Assembly: GCA_026008535.1 (NCBI GenBank)
Contig: BRKX01000015.1
Location: 27,177,501 to 27,241,500 of the forward strand
DNA from: Perilla frutescens
Taxonomy: Eukaryota > Streptophyta > Magnoliopsida > Lamiales > Lamiaceae
Reading direction: 5' to 3'
DNA: 64,000 bases
In this document: piece after piece, positions 48,426 to 60,557 of the stretch
How positions within the stretch are numbered: position 1 is the first letter of the stretch
Layout: each line of letters begins with the position of its first letter
Translations under genes and position numbers: made by a program
Notes under the pieces: generated by a model
Databases searched by the model: none
What the model was told of the DNA's origin: nothing
What the model saw: the letters and a program-made list of their open reading frames with translations, nothing else

Positions 48426-50706
48426 GTAATAACTACAATATTAAAACATTTATATATTTGGAACATAATTACAACCTTGAATTTGTATTATAATTCTATA
48501 TTTTTATAGATTTAATTTGTACAATAGTGATAAATATCGTAGCAATAGTAAGTCTCGGTTATCTTCTAATACTTGTGGGTTCTTCTATCTGTGAAAGCAA
48601 ATTTGTTTCTTTTCTTTTTCTGGGAAGGATTCTGTACAGTATATATAGCAATAATGTAATTTTGTATGTTTTGTACAGTAATGGTGAATCCATGTCCTAT
48701 AACATACTTTTGTATATTTTGTCAAAAAATGTTTAAACTTTCACGAGGTACCAGATAGAACAAGAACGTAACGTTCATCCACTTTACATCAATAAGATAG
48801 AATGAACATGCATGCACATCAATAAGATAGAATGAACATGCATGCAATTATATCAGTTACAGATTGGAGCCGAGCTCGTTTCACCTTCCTAATTAATTTT
48901 ATTTGTATTCTTAAAAAGGTGAAATATGAAACTGTGGTATCATACAAATAATGCACATATATAACAATAGTACCATGAGATTAGTTGTTTCAACTCCATT
49001 AACCTGCTACTTCTAGTATTTTGCCTTTTTATGCTTGCAGGCATATAGATCAAATTCTCTCTGCACTAATAAACACCAAGGTAATCCGGAGAAGTTCTAC
49101 CACAATCAACCCCTTGAGAGTGAGACGTACATTGGGGGACATGTGGAATGCCCAAAAAGTGGAGTAGATGTGATGTTCCAATAGGTTTCAAATTAAATCC
49201 TAAGAATACTTAATTATGAGGTGATCATATATCTCCGCTCTTATTGAATTAAGATTTTCAACTTCTTTTCTTATAACACCTCTTATTCAGAAACCGTACG
49301 CAAAGGCCTGAACATTTTTAAGTGAAATAAATGCAAATTTTCTGGTGCACATCGTCAAAGGCATTCTGTACAATCATTCTTTGTAATTTTTAACATCATT
49401 TTGTTTCTTGAATAATGCAATAATGCCTCAGCATACACTATACCTTTACATGTTGAATGTTTTATAAAATTCTTATACAGTTTAATGCATATTAGAGCTC
49501 TTGAATCATCTAGTTTGGCTACTGACTTTTGTGCCTATTTAAACAGTTGAGTCATATTTTATGTACTTCATATTGAAAGAAAGCATGCACGAAAGTGGAT
49601 ATGTTATTGAAATTAGATGATCTGTGCTTGCAAGAGGATCTGGAGTCAGTTTCAAACTATGACGAATTAAGGATGCCGTTAGGAAAAATGTAATGTAGCA
49701 TTGTCTGTGTGAAGTGTGCTGCTTATTTAACGCTATATGTAAAGCAGAAATTTAAGCCTTATTTCATTTATTTCATTCTTACATTTAATTTTATCGAAGA
49801 TGAAAGTTTTTTTTCCAATGTGATCAACTATTTTTATTTTTAGATTTTATAGGAATCCTATTCTTATTAGATTTTCAATTAGAGCATTATCATAACTCAT
49901 ATCATCAGTGATGATGTTAGGTTGAAAATAGGACCTATACATTATCTCAAACACAAGGTAATTATAATGAATCCCTTCAAACATATTTCTTTTGGAGAAA
50001 CACACTAAAAATGATTCTTTGAGCCACCCATGTAAATTGTTTTTTCTTGAACAAACAGCACACCCCCAAAAAAAGGAACAATGAGACGGAATCAAAACTT
50101 CTTGTATAATACATACTGCACAAAACTCATACAATCATTAGAAAAACTAAAATCCATAGCATGATAATATATAGCTTAACATGACAGAATCATTTAAAAA
50201 TGACAATTGAAACTAAAGTAAATGAAAAAAAAAAACCTGTTTAGTTCACTATAAATATTTCCCAAGTTTGAAATTCGTCAGACACCTTTCAAATAATCAA
50301 CTTCACGTGAGATTGTCGATAGTTGTGTGGCCTCTTTTAAAAATGAATTCCGTTGAGTTGGAAGGGTTCAATAGATATAGTTCACGAAAAGAAGAGATTG
50401 ACTTGGTGACTGTGTGGGAGGAAAAATCTCAACAAATTTTATTATTCTATCTATCTAATATCTATTATAACACTGTTGGCAACTATTTATTTGTTTGACA
50501 ATTAAAAAAAATTAAAGTTAAGTGGGTACTATCTTTATTTATTTATTCATTTTTAAGTGGTCCAATTTTGTAGAAACTTATTTTTTAGGGAACTTAAATA
50601 TTAAATTATCAATCACCAGTATTGTTTAATTAAAAAAAAAACCCCATAAAATATATCGAATTTATTGCTCTGTCTAAATTAAGCCACTGTTACGACTAAC
50701 ATCTTG

Positions 50707-50774
<68 letters not shown>

Positions 50775-51119
50775 CAATTTAATATTCAACCGATTCTATA
50801 AAAAGAATTATTCAAAATAGGGGTGGAGATATGGTGGAGCACAACAAGTTTCAAATAAAAATAGTTAAAATAAAATTTATAAAAAAATAATCAAATTTTA
50901 CAAGATCTAGAGGCTCACGTATTCATTTTTGTTAGGGGAAGAATCTTACACATCCTTAAACTTGGGTTCCAGGAGGCAAGAAAAGATTTTAATATACAAT
51001 ATCAATTATGGTCAATGTGTAGCACATTAAATGCCGTAATTAATAACCGTCGTAAATTAAAAAAAAAAACAAATTGTGCAAACCTAAAGAATGAGAAAAT
51101 CGAAGAAATAAGAAAAAAC
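48426..51119. other. Long upstream arm of the CACTA element
   Basis: AT-rich DNA without a supported gene. It contains a 32-bp tandem duplication (48783-48845, CATCAATAAGATAGAATGAA twice) and an (ATT)n run at 50709-50774. The reverse frame at 49847-50134 is cysteine-rich but matches no family that I can defend. Confidence 0.45.
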
Positions 51120-51319
51120 TCCTTAAACACACATATACATAATTAGTGTGTAGGCCGTAGCTAATACATTTTCTAGTTTTCCTCGTAAGCAAAAAATTTA
51201 TAAAAAAATAATGCAATTCACTTCGTTGAAATTTAATTGTGATTAAATTTTCATAAGAAAAAAAAAGTGACTAAAAAGTAGTTACCACGTTTCTTAAATG
51301 TCAACAAGTCAAGAAAATG

Positions 51320-51424
51320 GTCTGGTTAATTTACCCACACATTTTTTATTTATGTGTGGTTAAGCAACCACACATTGTACGTGTGACAAATATATGTGTG
51401 GCTGAAAGTTTAATTTCTTGTAGA
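51320..51424. repeat. Right terminal and subterminal repeats of the CACTA element
   Basis: Inverted CCACACAT/ATGTGTGG motifs (ACCCACACATTTTT, TATGTGTGGTTA, CCACACATTG, TATGTGTGGC) are followed by TTTAATTTCTTGTAG. The latter is the complement of a CTACAAGAAATTAAA terminus. It matches the 34922 end in sequence and arrangement. Confidence 0.65.
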
Positions 51425-52223
51425 TGCAACACTTCCCTTCCCAAATTCTCACATCTCCGGCCACTCATTAATCAAGAAAAGAAAATTCTCACCTATCTCA
51501 TAATTCATCTTTTCTCTTGATAGACCCTCCCTAGGTAAATAGAAATAAGAATAAAACTCTATCTCTTCCCTCTTTCTGCATCCCGACAACCACCACTTAA
51601 GACCCACAACTCCAGCAACATGTTCCTCCATTTTTCCATCTATCTCTCCCCCGTCCCTGCTACCACCGCAGTGAAGAACAACCACTAATAGAGATTAGTT
51701 CTCTATGGTAGTCATCCCACAACTTAAATTCCCCGCCGCCGCCCTCAATTCCCCAATGAAATGAAAGAAAATGCATACACACTAAAAATACCTCAGAGGA
51801 AAAGTAGATACAATTGCTTTTGCTTAGATGATTGAATGTTTTTTTGTGTATTTAGAATGAATCATTTTGGTCCCTTTTATAGTGATAGAAATGGTAGTGA
51901 AATGTTTGGGATTTAAGGTTAGAAATAAATTCTATGTTAATGATAGATAGTGGAGACGGTCCACGATTTCAAACGATTTTCCATTTCAAATGTCGAGAAT
52001 GTTCTGCAACTTTAGATTCGCATGAGGAAGAAGAAGATAGCAATCTGGCAACATCTTGGGCTAGAAAATAGATATTTATTTTGGGCTCAAACTTGGTTAA
52101 AGTGACATGATACTGGGCTTTTAAAAAAAATACTCATTTGGGCTCAAGTGAAAAAAATATTGGCTACAAAATTAAAACATTGAGTTTATGGTGTTGAAAT
52201 AAAATAAAATAATATTTACCAAC

Positions 52224-52258
<35 letters not shown>

Positions 52259-52382
52259 TCATATGATAACATTGATGATTATGATATAGTTAAAATGATA
52301 TAGGCGCAACTTATAGGACGTAACCAAAAGAACATACATTTAGAAAGTAGCATTTTTAATTAAAAAAATTCGGGTCATTACA
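51425..52382 (-). mobile_element. Candidate 3' LTR of the decayed gypsy element
   Basis: On the reverse strand it begins TGTAATGACCCGAATTTT at 52382, immediately after a purine-rich tract (GATGGGGAGAA, 52383-52394) that fits a polypurine tract. It may end GTGTTGCA at 51425, directly abutting the CACTA end. A TATA box (CACTATAAAAGGG) lies at about 51874-51886 on this strand. The outer boundary is inferred from TG...CA only. Confidence 0.45.
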
Positions 52383-52531
52383 TTCTCCCCATCTAAAAAA
52401 AAATTGTCCTCGAAATTTACTGACCCTGTCCTATAAACTGTGGATACTTAGTTGTCACATCATTCTCTTTTTCCCACGAGGCATCTTCTTTGCCATGCCG
52501 ACTCCATTACACTTTGACTAATGAGATCTCT

Positions 52532-55240
52532 TTAATTATTCCACAATTCGTGAATTTTTCTATCCAACACTGCCATCGGATATTCCTCATAAGATAGATC
52601 TTTTCTTAACTCCAGATTGTTGTGATTCACAATATTACTTAAGTTATGCATGTACATTCTTAGCGATAAAATATTAAAAACATCATGTACTGCTGTTAAA
52701 CTCGGTGGCAGAGCAAGCCTATAAGCCACTTCTCCAACTCTTTCCAAAATTTCGAAGGGTCTGATGTAACGAGGACTCAACTTCCCCTTTATTCCGAAAT
52801 GAATGACTCCTTTCATTGGGGCTATTTTGACAAACACCTTGTCACCTACACTGCAATGTATATCTCTTCTCTTTAAACCAACATATGACTTTTGCCTTTC
52901 TTGAGCAACTTTGATACGTTCACGTATCTTACCAATAACAGCAACTGTCATTTCTATAGTCTCGGGACCTAAAATTCTTTTCTCTCCAACTTCATCCAAA
53001 TACAATGGCGATCGATACTTTCTCTCATACAAGGCTTCATATGGAGCCATCCCAATAGTCATATGAAAACTGTTGTTGTAAGTGAACTCTACTAATGACA
53101 AATGTTTCTCCCAATTATCTCCAAAATCCATTACACATGTCCGCATGTCCTCAAACACCTGGATAGTCTGTTCCGACTATCTGTCAGTTTGCGGGTGATA
53201 AGCTATGCAGAATCTCAATTTTGTTCCCATAGCTCCTTGTAGACTTCTCCAATACTTGGATGTAAACCTTAGGTCACAATCAGATACAATAGAAACATGT
53301 ACTCCATACAACCTCACTATTTCATCCACGTATAACTGTACAAGCCTATCCATACTATGTGCAAGCCTATCCATACAATCACCTAAATTGTATGATTGTC
53401 TTTCACAGTCCCTGGCAATCCTATCATGAAGTCTATTGAGATGTTTTCCCACTTCCATTCCGGAATTTCAAGTGGATTTAAAAGTCCTATTGGTCATTGG
53501 TGTTCCGTCTTCACCAGTTAACACATCATACATCTCCCGATAAATTCTCCAATTGATCTCTTTATATCCATCAACCAAAAATACCTCTTCAAATCTTGGT
53601 ACATTTTTGTACCTCCTGGGTAGATAGAGTAACGGGTGCTATGAGCTTTATCCAAGATCTCTTTTCTTAGCTCATCATTCTTCGGCACACACAACCATCC
53701 TTCATAAGTGAGCGCTCCATCCGAAGCTATAACAAAGCTCTTGATCTCGCCTTTGAGAACTTTTTCCTTGATCTTACATAAGAATTTATCACCCTTTCGA
53801 GCATCATTTATTTTATCCTGCAACAGAGGTTGGACTATTAGTGCCGTCAAAATTGATGTAGTGTCACCTGGTGTTGGGACCACCTCAATTCCCAATTTTG
53901 AAAACTCGTTAGTTAACCAATGCTTATATATTGTTGCCATGCTGCCTTTTTTGCTTAGGGCATCTGCTACCACATTGGCTTTACCCGGGTGGTAATGGAT
54001 AGTGCGGTCATAATCTTTGACAAGTTCTAACCACCATCTTTTGCCTCATGTTGAGCTCCTTCTGGGTAAATAGATACTTGAGACTCTTGTGATCAGAGTA
54101 AATCTCATATTTTGCTCCACACAAGTAGTGACAATATCTTTAAAGCATGTACCACAGCTACAAGGTCCAAGTCGTATGTCGGATAATTCCGTTCATGCAT
54201 CTTCAACTACCTTGATGCATAAGTGATAACTTTTCCATGCTGCATTAATACACATCCCAATCCTTGCTTGGATACATCACTGTATATAACAAAGCCCCAT
54301 GTGCCATCTGGAACAGTCAACACTGGTGCCATTATAAGTCGTAGCTTCAGCTCTTGAAAGCTTTCTTCGTATTTCTCATTCCACTCAAATTTTGCTCCTT
54401 TTTTGGTGGTCAACAGGGTCGAAGGGCCTGTTATCTTCGAGAATCTTTCGATAAATCATTGGTAATTACCCGCTAATCAAAAAAAGCTACAAATCTCTCA
54501 TTTTTCATCATTTTCACTTTTGCTGGATCTACTTCAATCTCTTCTGATGTCACCACATAACCTAGAAATCTAACTCGGTCTATCCAAAACTCACATTTCT
54601 TAAACTTTGCATATAATTTCTCCTTCCATAATGTTTCCAATACAATCCGAAGATGTTCTTTGTGTTGCTCCGATCATTTGAGTAAATCAAAATGTCATCT
54701 ATGAATATAATGAAAAACTGATCTAGGTACTGGTGGAAAACTCTGTGCATCAAATACATAAACACTGCTAGCGCATTGGACAACCCAAAATACATTACTA
54801 TGAACTCATAGTGTCCATATCTTGTTCAAAAAGCTGTCTTTAAAATATCACCTTCTTTGACTCTCAGCTGATGATACCCCGATCTCAAATCAATCTTTGA
54901 GAATACGTCAGCTCCTTTTAACTGATCGAACAAATCGTCAACTCTCGGTAGTGGATATTTATTCTTTATAGTGAGTTTGTTGAGCTCACGATAATCATTG
55001 CACATCCTCATGGTACCATCCTTCTTCTTGACAAATAGCAGTGGTGCACCCCAAGGTAAGACACTTGGTCAGATATAACCTTTGTCCAACAATTTCTGTA
55101 TTTGAACTTTTAGCTCATGTAACTCGATCGGTGCTATTCTGTAGGAGGTTTTGGACATGGTGTTACTCCGGGTACCAAATCAATGGTTAACTCGACTTTA
55201 AGTATATAATTAAGAATCTCTAATTCCGCAAGCTTAGTGT
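52532..55240 (-). pseudogene. Decayed Ty3/gypsy pol (RT, RNase H, integrase)
   Basis: Reverse-strand remains are in the order of a gypsy polyprotein. Reverse transcriptase is at 55230-54580 (NDYRELNKLTIKNKYPLPRV, FIDDILIYS). RNase H is around 54413-54030 (SDVSKQGLGCVLMQHGKVIT, with later pieces in other frames). The integrase zinc and core domains span 53973-53177, and the integrase C-terminal GPY/F-like part is at 53158-52532 (KLSPRYIRPFEILERVGEVA). Several stops and frameshifts separate the pieces. Protease, gag and the 5' LTR are missing: similarity stops abruptly near 55235. It is closely related in layout to the element at 61389-64000 but clearly older. Confidence 0.85.
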
Positions 55241-55600
55241 AACAACCCCTTCCTTCTTCCTCCAGTGATGCGTCGATCCCTTAATTCATGTTCTCCTAGA
55301 ATTGGGGCGTTACAGTTAGTTTTCTAGAATTCAAAATGAGTTTGTATAATCTTGGAAGATTTAAAACATTCAATCCCTAGAACTCTCGGTGGAAAACTGT
55401 GAGTTGTCGAGTGTCTTCAACAATAGCAGTGGAAACTGAGCATTGTAATTGTGAGCTACCTAGCTGCAATAACACCTAAGTCCTTACTGGGAAATTATGA
55501 GTTGTCGAGAGTCTCCAACGATAGCAACGAAAACTGAGTGTTGTAAGTGTGAGCTATCAGTAAGACCAAAAATCTTCTTATAAAATTCACTACATTTTCT
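55239..55600. repeat. LTR-end-like motif and two imperfect 75-bp repeats
   Basis: 55239-55313 starts TGTAACAACCCC and ends GGGGCGTTACA, resembling two opposed LTR ends. 55383-55460 and 55479-55557 are imperfect direct repeats (GTGAGTTGTCGAGTGTCT against ATGAGTTGTCGAGAGTCT; GTGAGCTACC against GTGAGCTATC). No coding sequence. Confidence 0.45.
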
Positions 55601-55696
55601 TTTCAAAATTAATTTTTATAATGCATGTTATATTATTTTGTTATGTTCCTATAAATCGCACATAAATAACATCATCATCATAATCATCATGATTAT

Positions 55697-57418
55697 TACT
55701 CCTTCCGTTTCACAATAAGTGTCATTCTAGCACTTTAATTTTGTTTCACAAAAAGTGTCATTCTACAATCGAGGTAAAATTTTCACATTTTTCTCATATT
55801 TTCCCTCATTTAATGCATTCAAACAACCATATTTAACTCATTTAATGTATTCACATAAGAGCGTATAAGGTAATTTGATTATCTAATTAATATCTTTATT
55901 GATATGTGTGCATTTATTGGCAGCTGTGTATTTTACACAACTTTTGAATATGAATTAATGATGTTAATTATCTGAAGTTGTGTATTTTATATAGCTTTTG
56001 CGCTTATAATGTTATCATTTGGAGTTTTTGATGTGTTTGCTAGTTTTGTAGTAATAGTTGTGATTTCATTGTATATTTGAAGCAAAACATTTAAATATGG
56101 ACAAGAGGAGTGGAATGATGATTTAATTAGTCTCTTGGGCTTAATTAAATTCTTAATTAAAGCCTAGTGGATTGGATTGAGTGATCAAAACCCGAATAAA
56201 TTCGAAGTCCAGTGCGAAATACGCTTGTGTCAACTCGGAAAGTGTGGGCCGACCCAAGCCAGTGCAAATTACAAAGGCATGGGTCGACCCAACCGAGCTC
56301 ACCTGGGTCGACCCTGTACAAAATCAAGGCTCTGGTTCGACCCAGCCACATCGTTCGACTCATGTGTGCAGGTCCGCGAGAATGTGATTTTTATCTCCAA
56401 TTTAGGATTTTAAACTTAGATATAAAAAGCCTCCAAGTGATACACAACAAGGGGATGCCTCATATCATATCATATCATACACTTAAAATACACCATGAGA
56501 GATGAGAAGAAAATAGTGGTTTGCTATCTACTCGAAGGGAGTTGATAAGGTTGCTAGAGACAGAGGGCTTCTGTAAAAGAGACAAACAACTGGATTTTTT
56601 CGTGTTATTCAGTTCTATTGTTTATTTTGTCATTGACATTTATACTCTAGTTTTCATTGTTTAGTTAATTATGTATAACTAATTTCATAGCTAGTTTTTA
56701 GGGATTAGATGTTATGGAATTTATAATATGATTTAATTACTTTCTTTCTGCTATCTCTCGAAGCTGGATTTCTATGAGTTTATTTATATCTTGTATGGAT
56801 GCTTGATCACCATTTATGCATGCTAGTCATTAATTTGAAGTTATGACCAGAGAAGAATTAGTGATAGAAAGATAGAAATCAGGTTATGTGTGTTTGGAAG
56901 GATCGACCAAGTGAACAAGTATCACATAGGGTTGAATAAATCTTCGTGTGCTAGATTGGGAGTGATGACATGTGTGAAGAACCGACCTCAGTGAAGTGCA
57001 TGCTCATTATATCTATGTTATGATTTATGCCTTTAAAAGCAGCCTAATAACAAACTAGTGATTCTCTACCATTAATAGATTAAAGACAGAAGTCGGGTTG
57101 GAAGATTTAATGAATATTGATAATTGATATAATAATCCAGTTTCCCTAAAGCCTATATTTTTTTAATTGATTAGTCCAGTTATTTTATTTTGCATTTATT
57201 TGTGTAATTTATTTGTTTCCATTCTTCCTGCAATATTAGTGTCTAGATATTAATTGGGTGTCTGTGTTTGAGAACGTGAAAATAGCAGCCCTTGTGGGAT
57301 ACGATACTCTTGCTAACCTACGTATTACAATAATATTGTACACTTGCGATTCACTTATTTGTTAATAAATAGCATGTCATTCATCCAAAACGACACTTAT
57401 TCAGAAACAGATGGAGTA
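55697..57418 (+). mobile_element. Stowaway-like MITE split by an insertion
   Basis: The left part (55697-55911) starts TACTCCTTCCGTTTCACAAT and matches the reverse complement of 1-211 almost throughout. The right terminal piece is at 57387-57418 (CGACACTTATTCAGAAACAG, then ATGGAGTA). The intervening 1.47 kb is foreign. Confidence 0.7.
55912..57386. mobile_element. Unclassified insertion inside the MITE
   Basis: About 1.47 kb of sequence not belonging to the MITE. It may start TGCATTTATTGGCA and end TTAATAAATAGCA, which would be short inverted ends. 56245-56350 contains repeated GGGTCGACCC-like palindromes. The end has a GTGGGATACGATACTC phrase of the kind often seen in LTR-retrotransposon leaders. 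No coding frame is supported and no target duplication is certain. Confidence 0.4.
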
Positions 57419-57557
57419 TTTATGAATATTATTATATACTTAACATATTATTAGGTTATACGATTCATATTGCATTCAAATCTATCATTATTGCTTTGAG
57501 ACAACTTTTGTTACTCATTTCAACTTTTAAGAAAATTATTTTACCTACTAAATTTTA

Positions 57558-58070
57558 TGTTGGAAAATAGGATTTAATAAATTGAGTTTTGCCTCATTTT
57601 ATCTGATTTTTCATGACCGGGATATTTAATTTTGGAGGAATTAAATACCGTACGATTGTTCTATGTTGTGAGTAGATAATTGTAGTATTTTTATTTGCTC
57701 AAATCCGATTTTCGATGAGTGAGAAATAAATGGTTGAAATCGGTCACACGATTGGGCATTTATGGTGTGTGGGATAATGTGTTTAAGACACATTAATTAA
57801 TCTCACATTGATTTCTTAACCAAGTTAAGAAGTGTATTTAAGTGTATTAACACCTAAGTGAAGTAATTAAGTGCACAAGGATGTGGGCCATGAGCCCACA
57901 CGCGCACACACGCGCGCGCCCGCCCGTGCCCGAACCCGTGCCGGTGCCCGGTGCCCGGTGCTCGGCTCGTCTCGTCTCGTCTCGTCCTCGAATTTAGATC
58001 TTGGTAATTGGACTTTGGGCGTACGTGGGCTCCCGGGGACGACTCGATCCCAATAAAGGATGGATCAAGG
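57558..58070. mobile_element. Possible Copia-type LTR fragment
   Basis: It starts TGTTGGAAAATAGGATTT, a common start of plant Copia LTRs, and ends in a GC-rich block (57900-57990: alternating CGCG, CCGGTGCCCGG, then CGTCTCGTCTCGTC). The right end is not resolved, and the next element may truncate it. Confidence 0.35.
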
Positions 58071-58584
58071 CGCGAACCGGAAATAATTGAATAAAAGAAG
58101 GAACTAATGTATTCCAGGAACGATAATTGCTGTGAGCTCGAATTCTGAACTAACTTTAAGTACTCACAAGAGATAGAATAATAACAGTACTTAATTGATT
58201 ATTGAGTTATGGAACTCGTCCAGAACAAAAGCTGAAATGTCGAACTTGTGATATAACTGAGTTGCGGAAGCAAAAGAAAGACAATAATAATAATAATATA
58301 GTAATACAAGGTCATCTGAGCCTTGTACCAAAAGAACTCCACTCTCAGCACTTCTCCCTTCCACACCAGCTCAACCTGCACATTTAAAAACAAACATGCA
58401 GGGCTGAGTACAAGGGTACTCAGTGAACACATTGCCAAAATATTTTTGAACTGAAACTCATTTTCTTGTCATGCATCTGAGTAAACACATAGGGGTTTTA
58501 TCTAAAAAGGCCCTATGTTTTACTAAATCATTTTATGTCATTGAGCGCTCTTTTCTGTTGTATGATCATCCATATCCCACTGAA

Positions 58585-58770
58585 AGTCGAGGAATAGCTC
58601 CGCTCAGCCTTTTCCACAAACGTCGGGGAATAGCTCCGCTCAGCCTTTTCCCTCGAACGCTTAACATAACTAAATGCCGAAGAATAGCTCCGCTCAGCCT
58701 TTTCCACGCACATTTAGCATCGTCGATGTCTTAGTCAGGAATAGCTCCGCTCAGCCTTTCCCTCTTCCTA
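58585..58770. repeat. Four copies of a 19-bp LTR motif
   Basis: GGAATAGCTCCGCTCAGCC (with AG or GG at the start) occurs near 58591, 58627, 58681 and 58738, with spacing of 36 to 57 bp. It lies inside the gypsy LTR. Confidence 0.95.
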
Positions 58771-59379
58771 ATATCACCGACCTTAAGTGTACACTAACCT
58801 CGGTTAACACTCCAAGTTAGCACGAGGCCCGATCGATTTAAGAGTTAGAAAGCCCCCTTGCGAGCTAACTAAATACAGATAAGGATATCATACAAAATAA
58901 AATATTTTATGCATGACAATAGCTTATTTGCATCAGAAATAAATAACTGTTGGTGAGTAAAAACTCAAATCATTATTTGGACTAAGAGTCCGTTGAAAAG
59001 AAAGCCCACCTTTCACCAAGATTTTAACACTTGAACTGCAGCAAAAGTTCCTCCTCGTACTTTATCTTGCACTGGACAGCTCGCCTTCATAGAGTTAACA
59101 TAAATTTTGAGTACGTTGAACCAAATACGTTGTTTGGACTCAACATGAAATTGAAGGCCTATTAGGGTCTAGTATCCGTTCTAAATTTTCTTTTGCTTAA
59201 GGGTTAATCTCGACCCTAGTTTTTAACCGTCTAAAAACATACATCGATATCATTTAAGGTGTCAAAAATAATACCTCAACATCCATCGCAAGTTGATTCT
59301 AAAAATAAGATCAACATTAAGCTTAGATTGAACAACATTCTGCACAACGATAAACTTTGCAGAATTTTCTGTTTTGACT

Positions 59380-59945
59380 CGCTAGGGTGTAGGGGACAAG
59401 CCATACACCGTTGGAAAGCCACGGAAGTCTAGTTTACGGATAAATTTACGGTTACTCAAGACGATAACTAACGAAAAAGTTATGACCGTTTTACTAAAAG
59501 GTGGCAGATCTGCCAGAATTTCCGAAAATAAACTCGTGACCTGACTTTGAAGATTTTTCACGATCGATTCAGGAAAAGTTATGGACTGAGATATATATCA
59601 TTAGAAAGCCATGGAAGTCTAGAATTTTTACAAATTTACAGTGGCTTAATATGATAACAAATGAAACGGATATACCCGTTTTACTAAAAGGTGGCAGAAC
59701 TGCCATGACTTCATGAAAACCGAAACATGACCCAACTTTGCCGATTTTTCATAATTTACTCAGAACGAATTAGAGGATGAGACCTATACCATTGGAAAGC
59801 CACTTAAGTCTAGTTTCCGGAAAAATTTACGGTGACTCAATACGACATCTAACGAGGGAGTTATGCTCGTTTTACCGAAGTGTGACAAAACTGCCGACCC
59901 GCGCGCGCGAATGCGCGAACTTAAACAAAACATCACAAACCTTCC
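59380..59945. repeat. Three degenerate 190-bp tandem units
   Basis: Units share CC.TTGGAAAGCCA..GAAGTCTAG, AAATTTACGGT.ACTCAA and CGTTTTACTAAAAGGTGGCA. The anchor GGAAAGCC lies near 59413, 59603 and 59794. They are part of the gypsy LTR region. Confidence 0.85.
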
Positions 59946-60521
59946 TATATCTTCGAAAACATGCATTTTAACACACCAATCCTCATCCCACACATGCCTC
60001 TATGCACTAATCAACTCATAATCATCTAACATGCTTTGAACACCAAAGACACAACAACATGCTCTATAACCATCTCAACAAGCTTTGCAACACAATCAAC
60101 TAGTTTCCACCATTTAACATGCTTTGAAACACAATTAAAAACACAAACCATATATATATATATTGACGCCAAACTGGAAGCATGCATCAATCATGCATTT
60201 ATCAACTTATAATTATCTAACATCTTTTAAAACACCAAAATACACATATAAACTTCTTATCCAAGCGTGAAATTGGAAGAGCACATATATATATATAATT
60301 TCGAAGATACCTTCACACAACAATGGAAGCTCCCCTTCTAAAACCTTCCAAGGATGAAGATGGGATGAAGAAGAAGAAGATGGTGCAGCTGCCGTTCCTC
60401 TCTCTCTCTCGATAGTTTTAAAGAAAAAAAATAAATGGAAGGTGATGAAGAAGAAGAAGAAGAAATGGAGAAGATGAGGGTGGTGAAGGAGATGAAATGC
60501 CAAACTCTCTCTCTCTCGAAA

Positions 60522-60557
<36 letters not shown>

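Larger units (their letters stand above)
34922..51424 (-). mobile_element. Large decayed CACTA (En/Spm) element, about 16.5 kb
   Basis: The left end (ATATACAAGAATTGAAG) and the reverse complement of the right end (TCTACAAGAAATTAAAC) resemble CACTACAAGAAA-type CACTA termini. Both sides have subterminal repeats of CCACACAT.TA..TGTGTGG type. Between them on the reverse strand lie a TNPA-like gene (48425-46138) and a TNPD-like transposase gene (42880-39241), the usual CACTA gene pair. The interior also carries host-gene pieces (35515-37640) and a nested hAT element (43455-44491). The terminal CAC is mutated or lost, so the 3-bp target duplication cannot be recognised. That both ends belong to one element is inferred from the shared terminal and subterminal repeats. 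Confidence 0.7.

Noticed and set aside
49847..50134. Cysteine-rich 95-aa reverse frame
   Set aside because: Considered as a Copia integrase remnant, but the order of residues does not fit well enough.
58471..58734. 87-aa frame with repeated IAPLSLF
   Set aside because: It is the translation of the 19-bp LTR repeat, not a gene.
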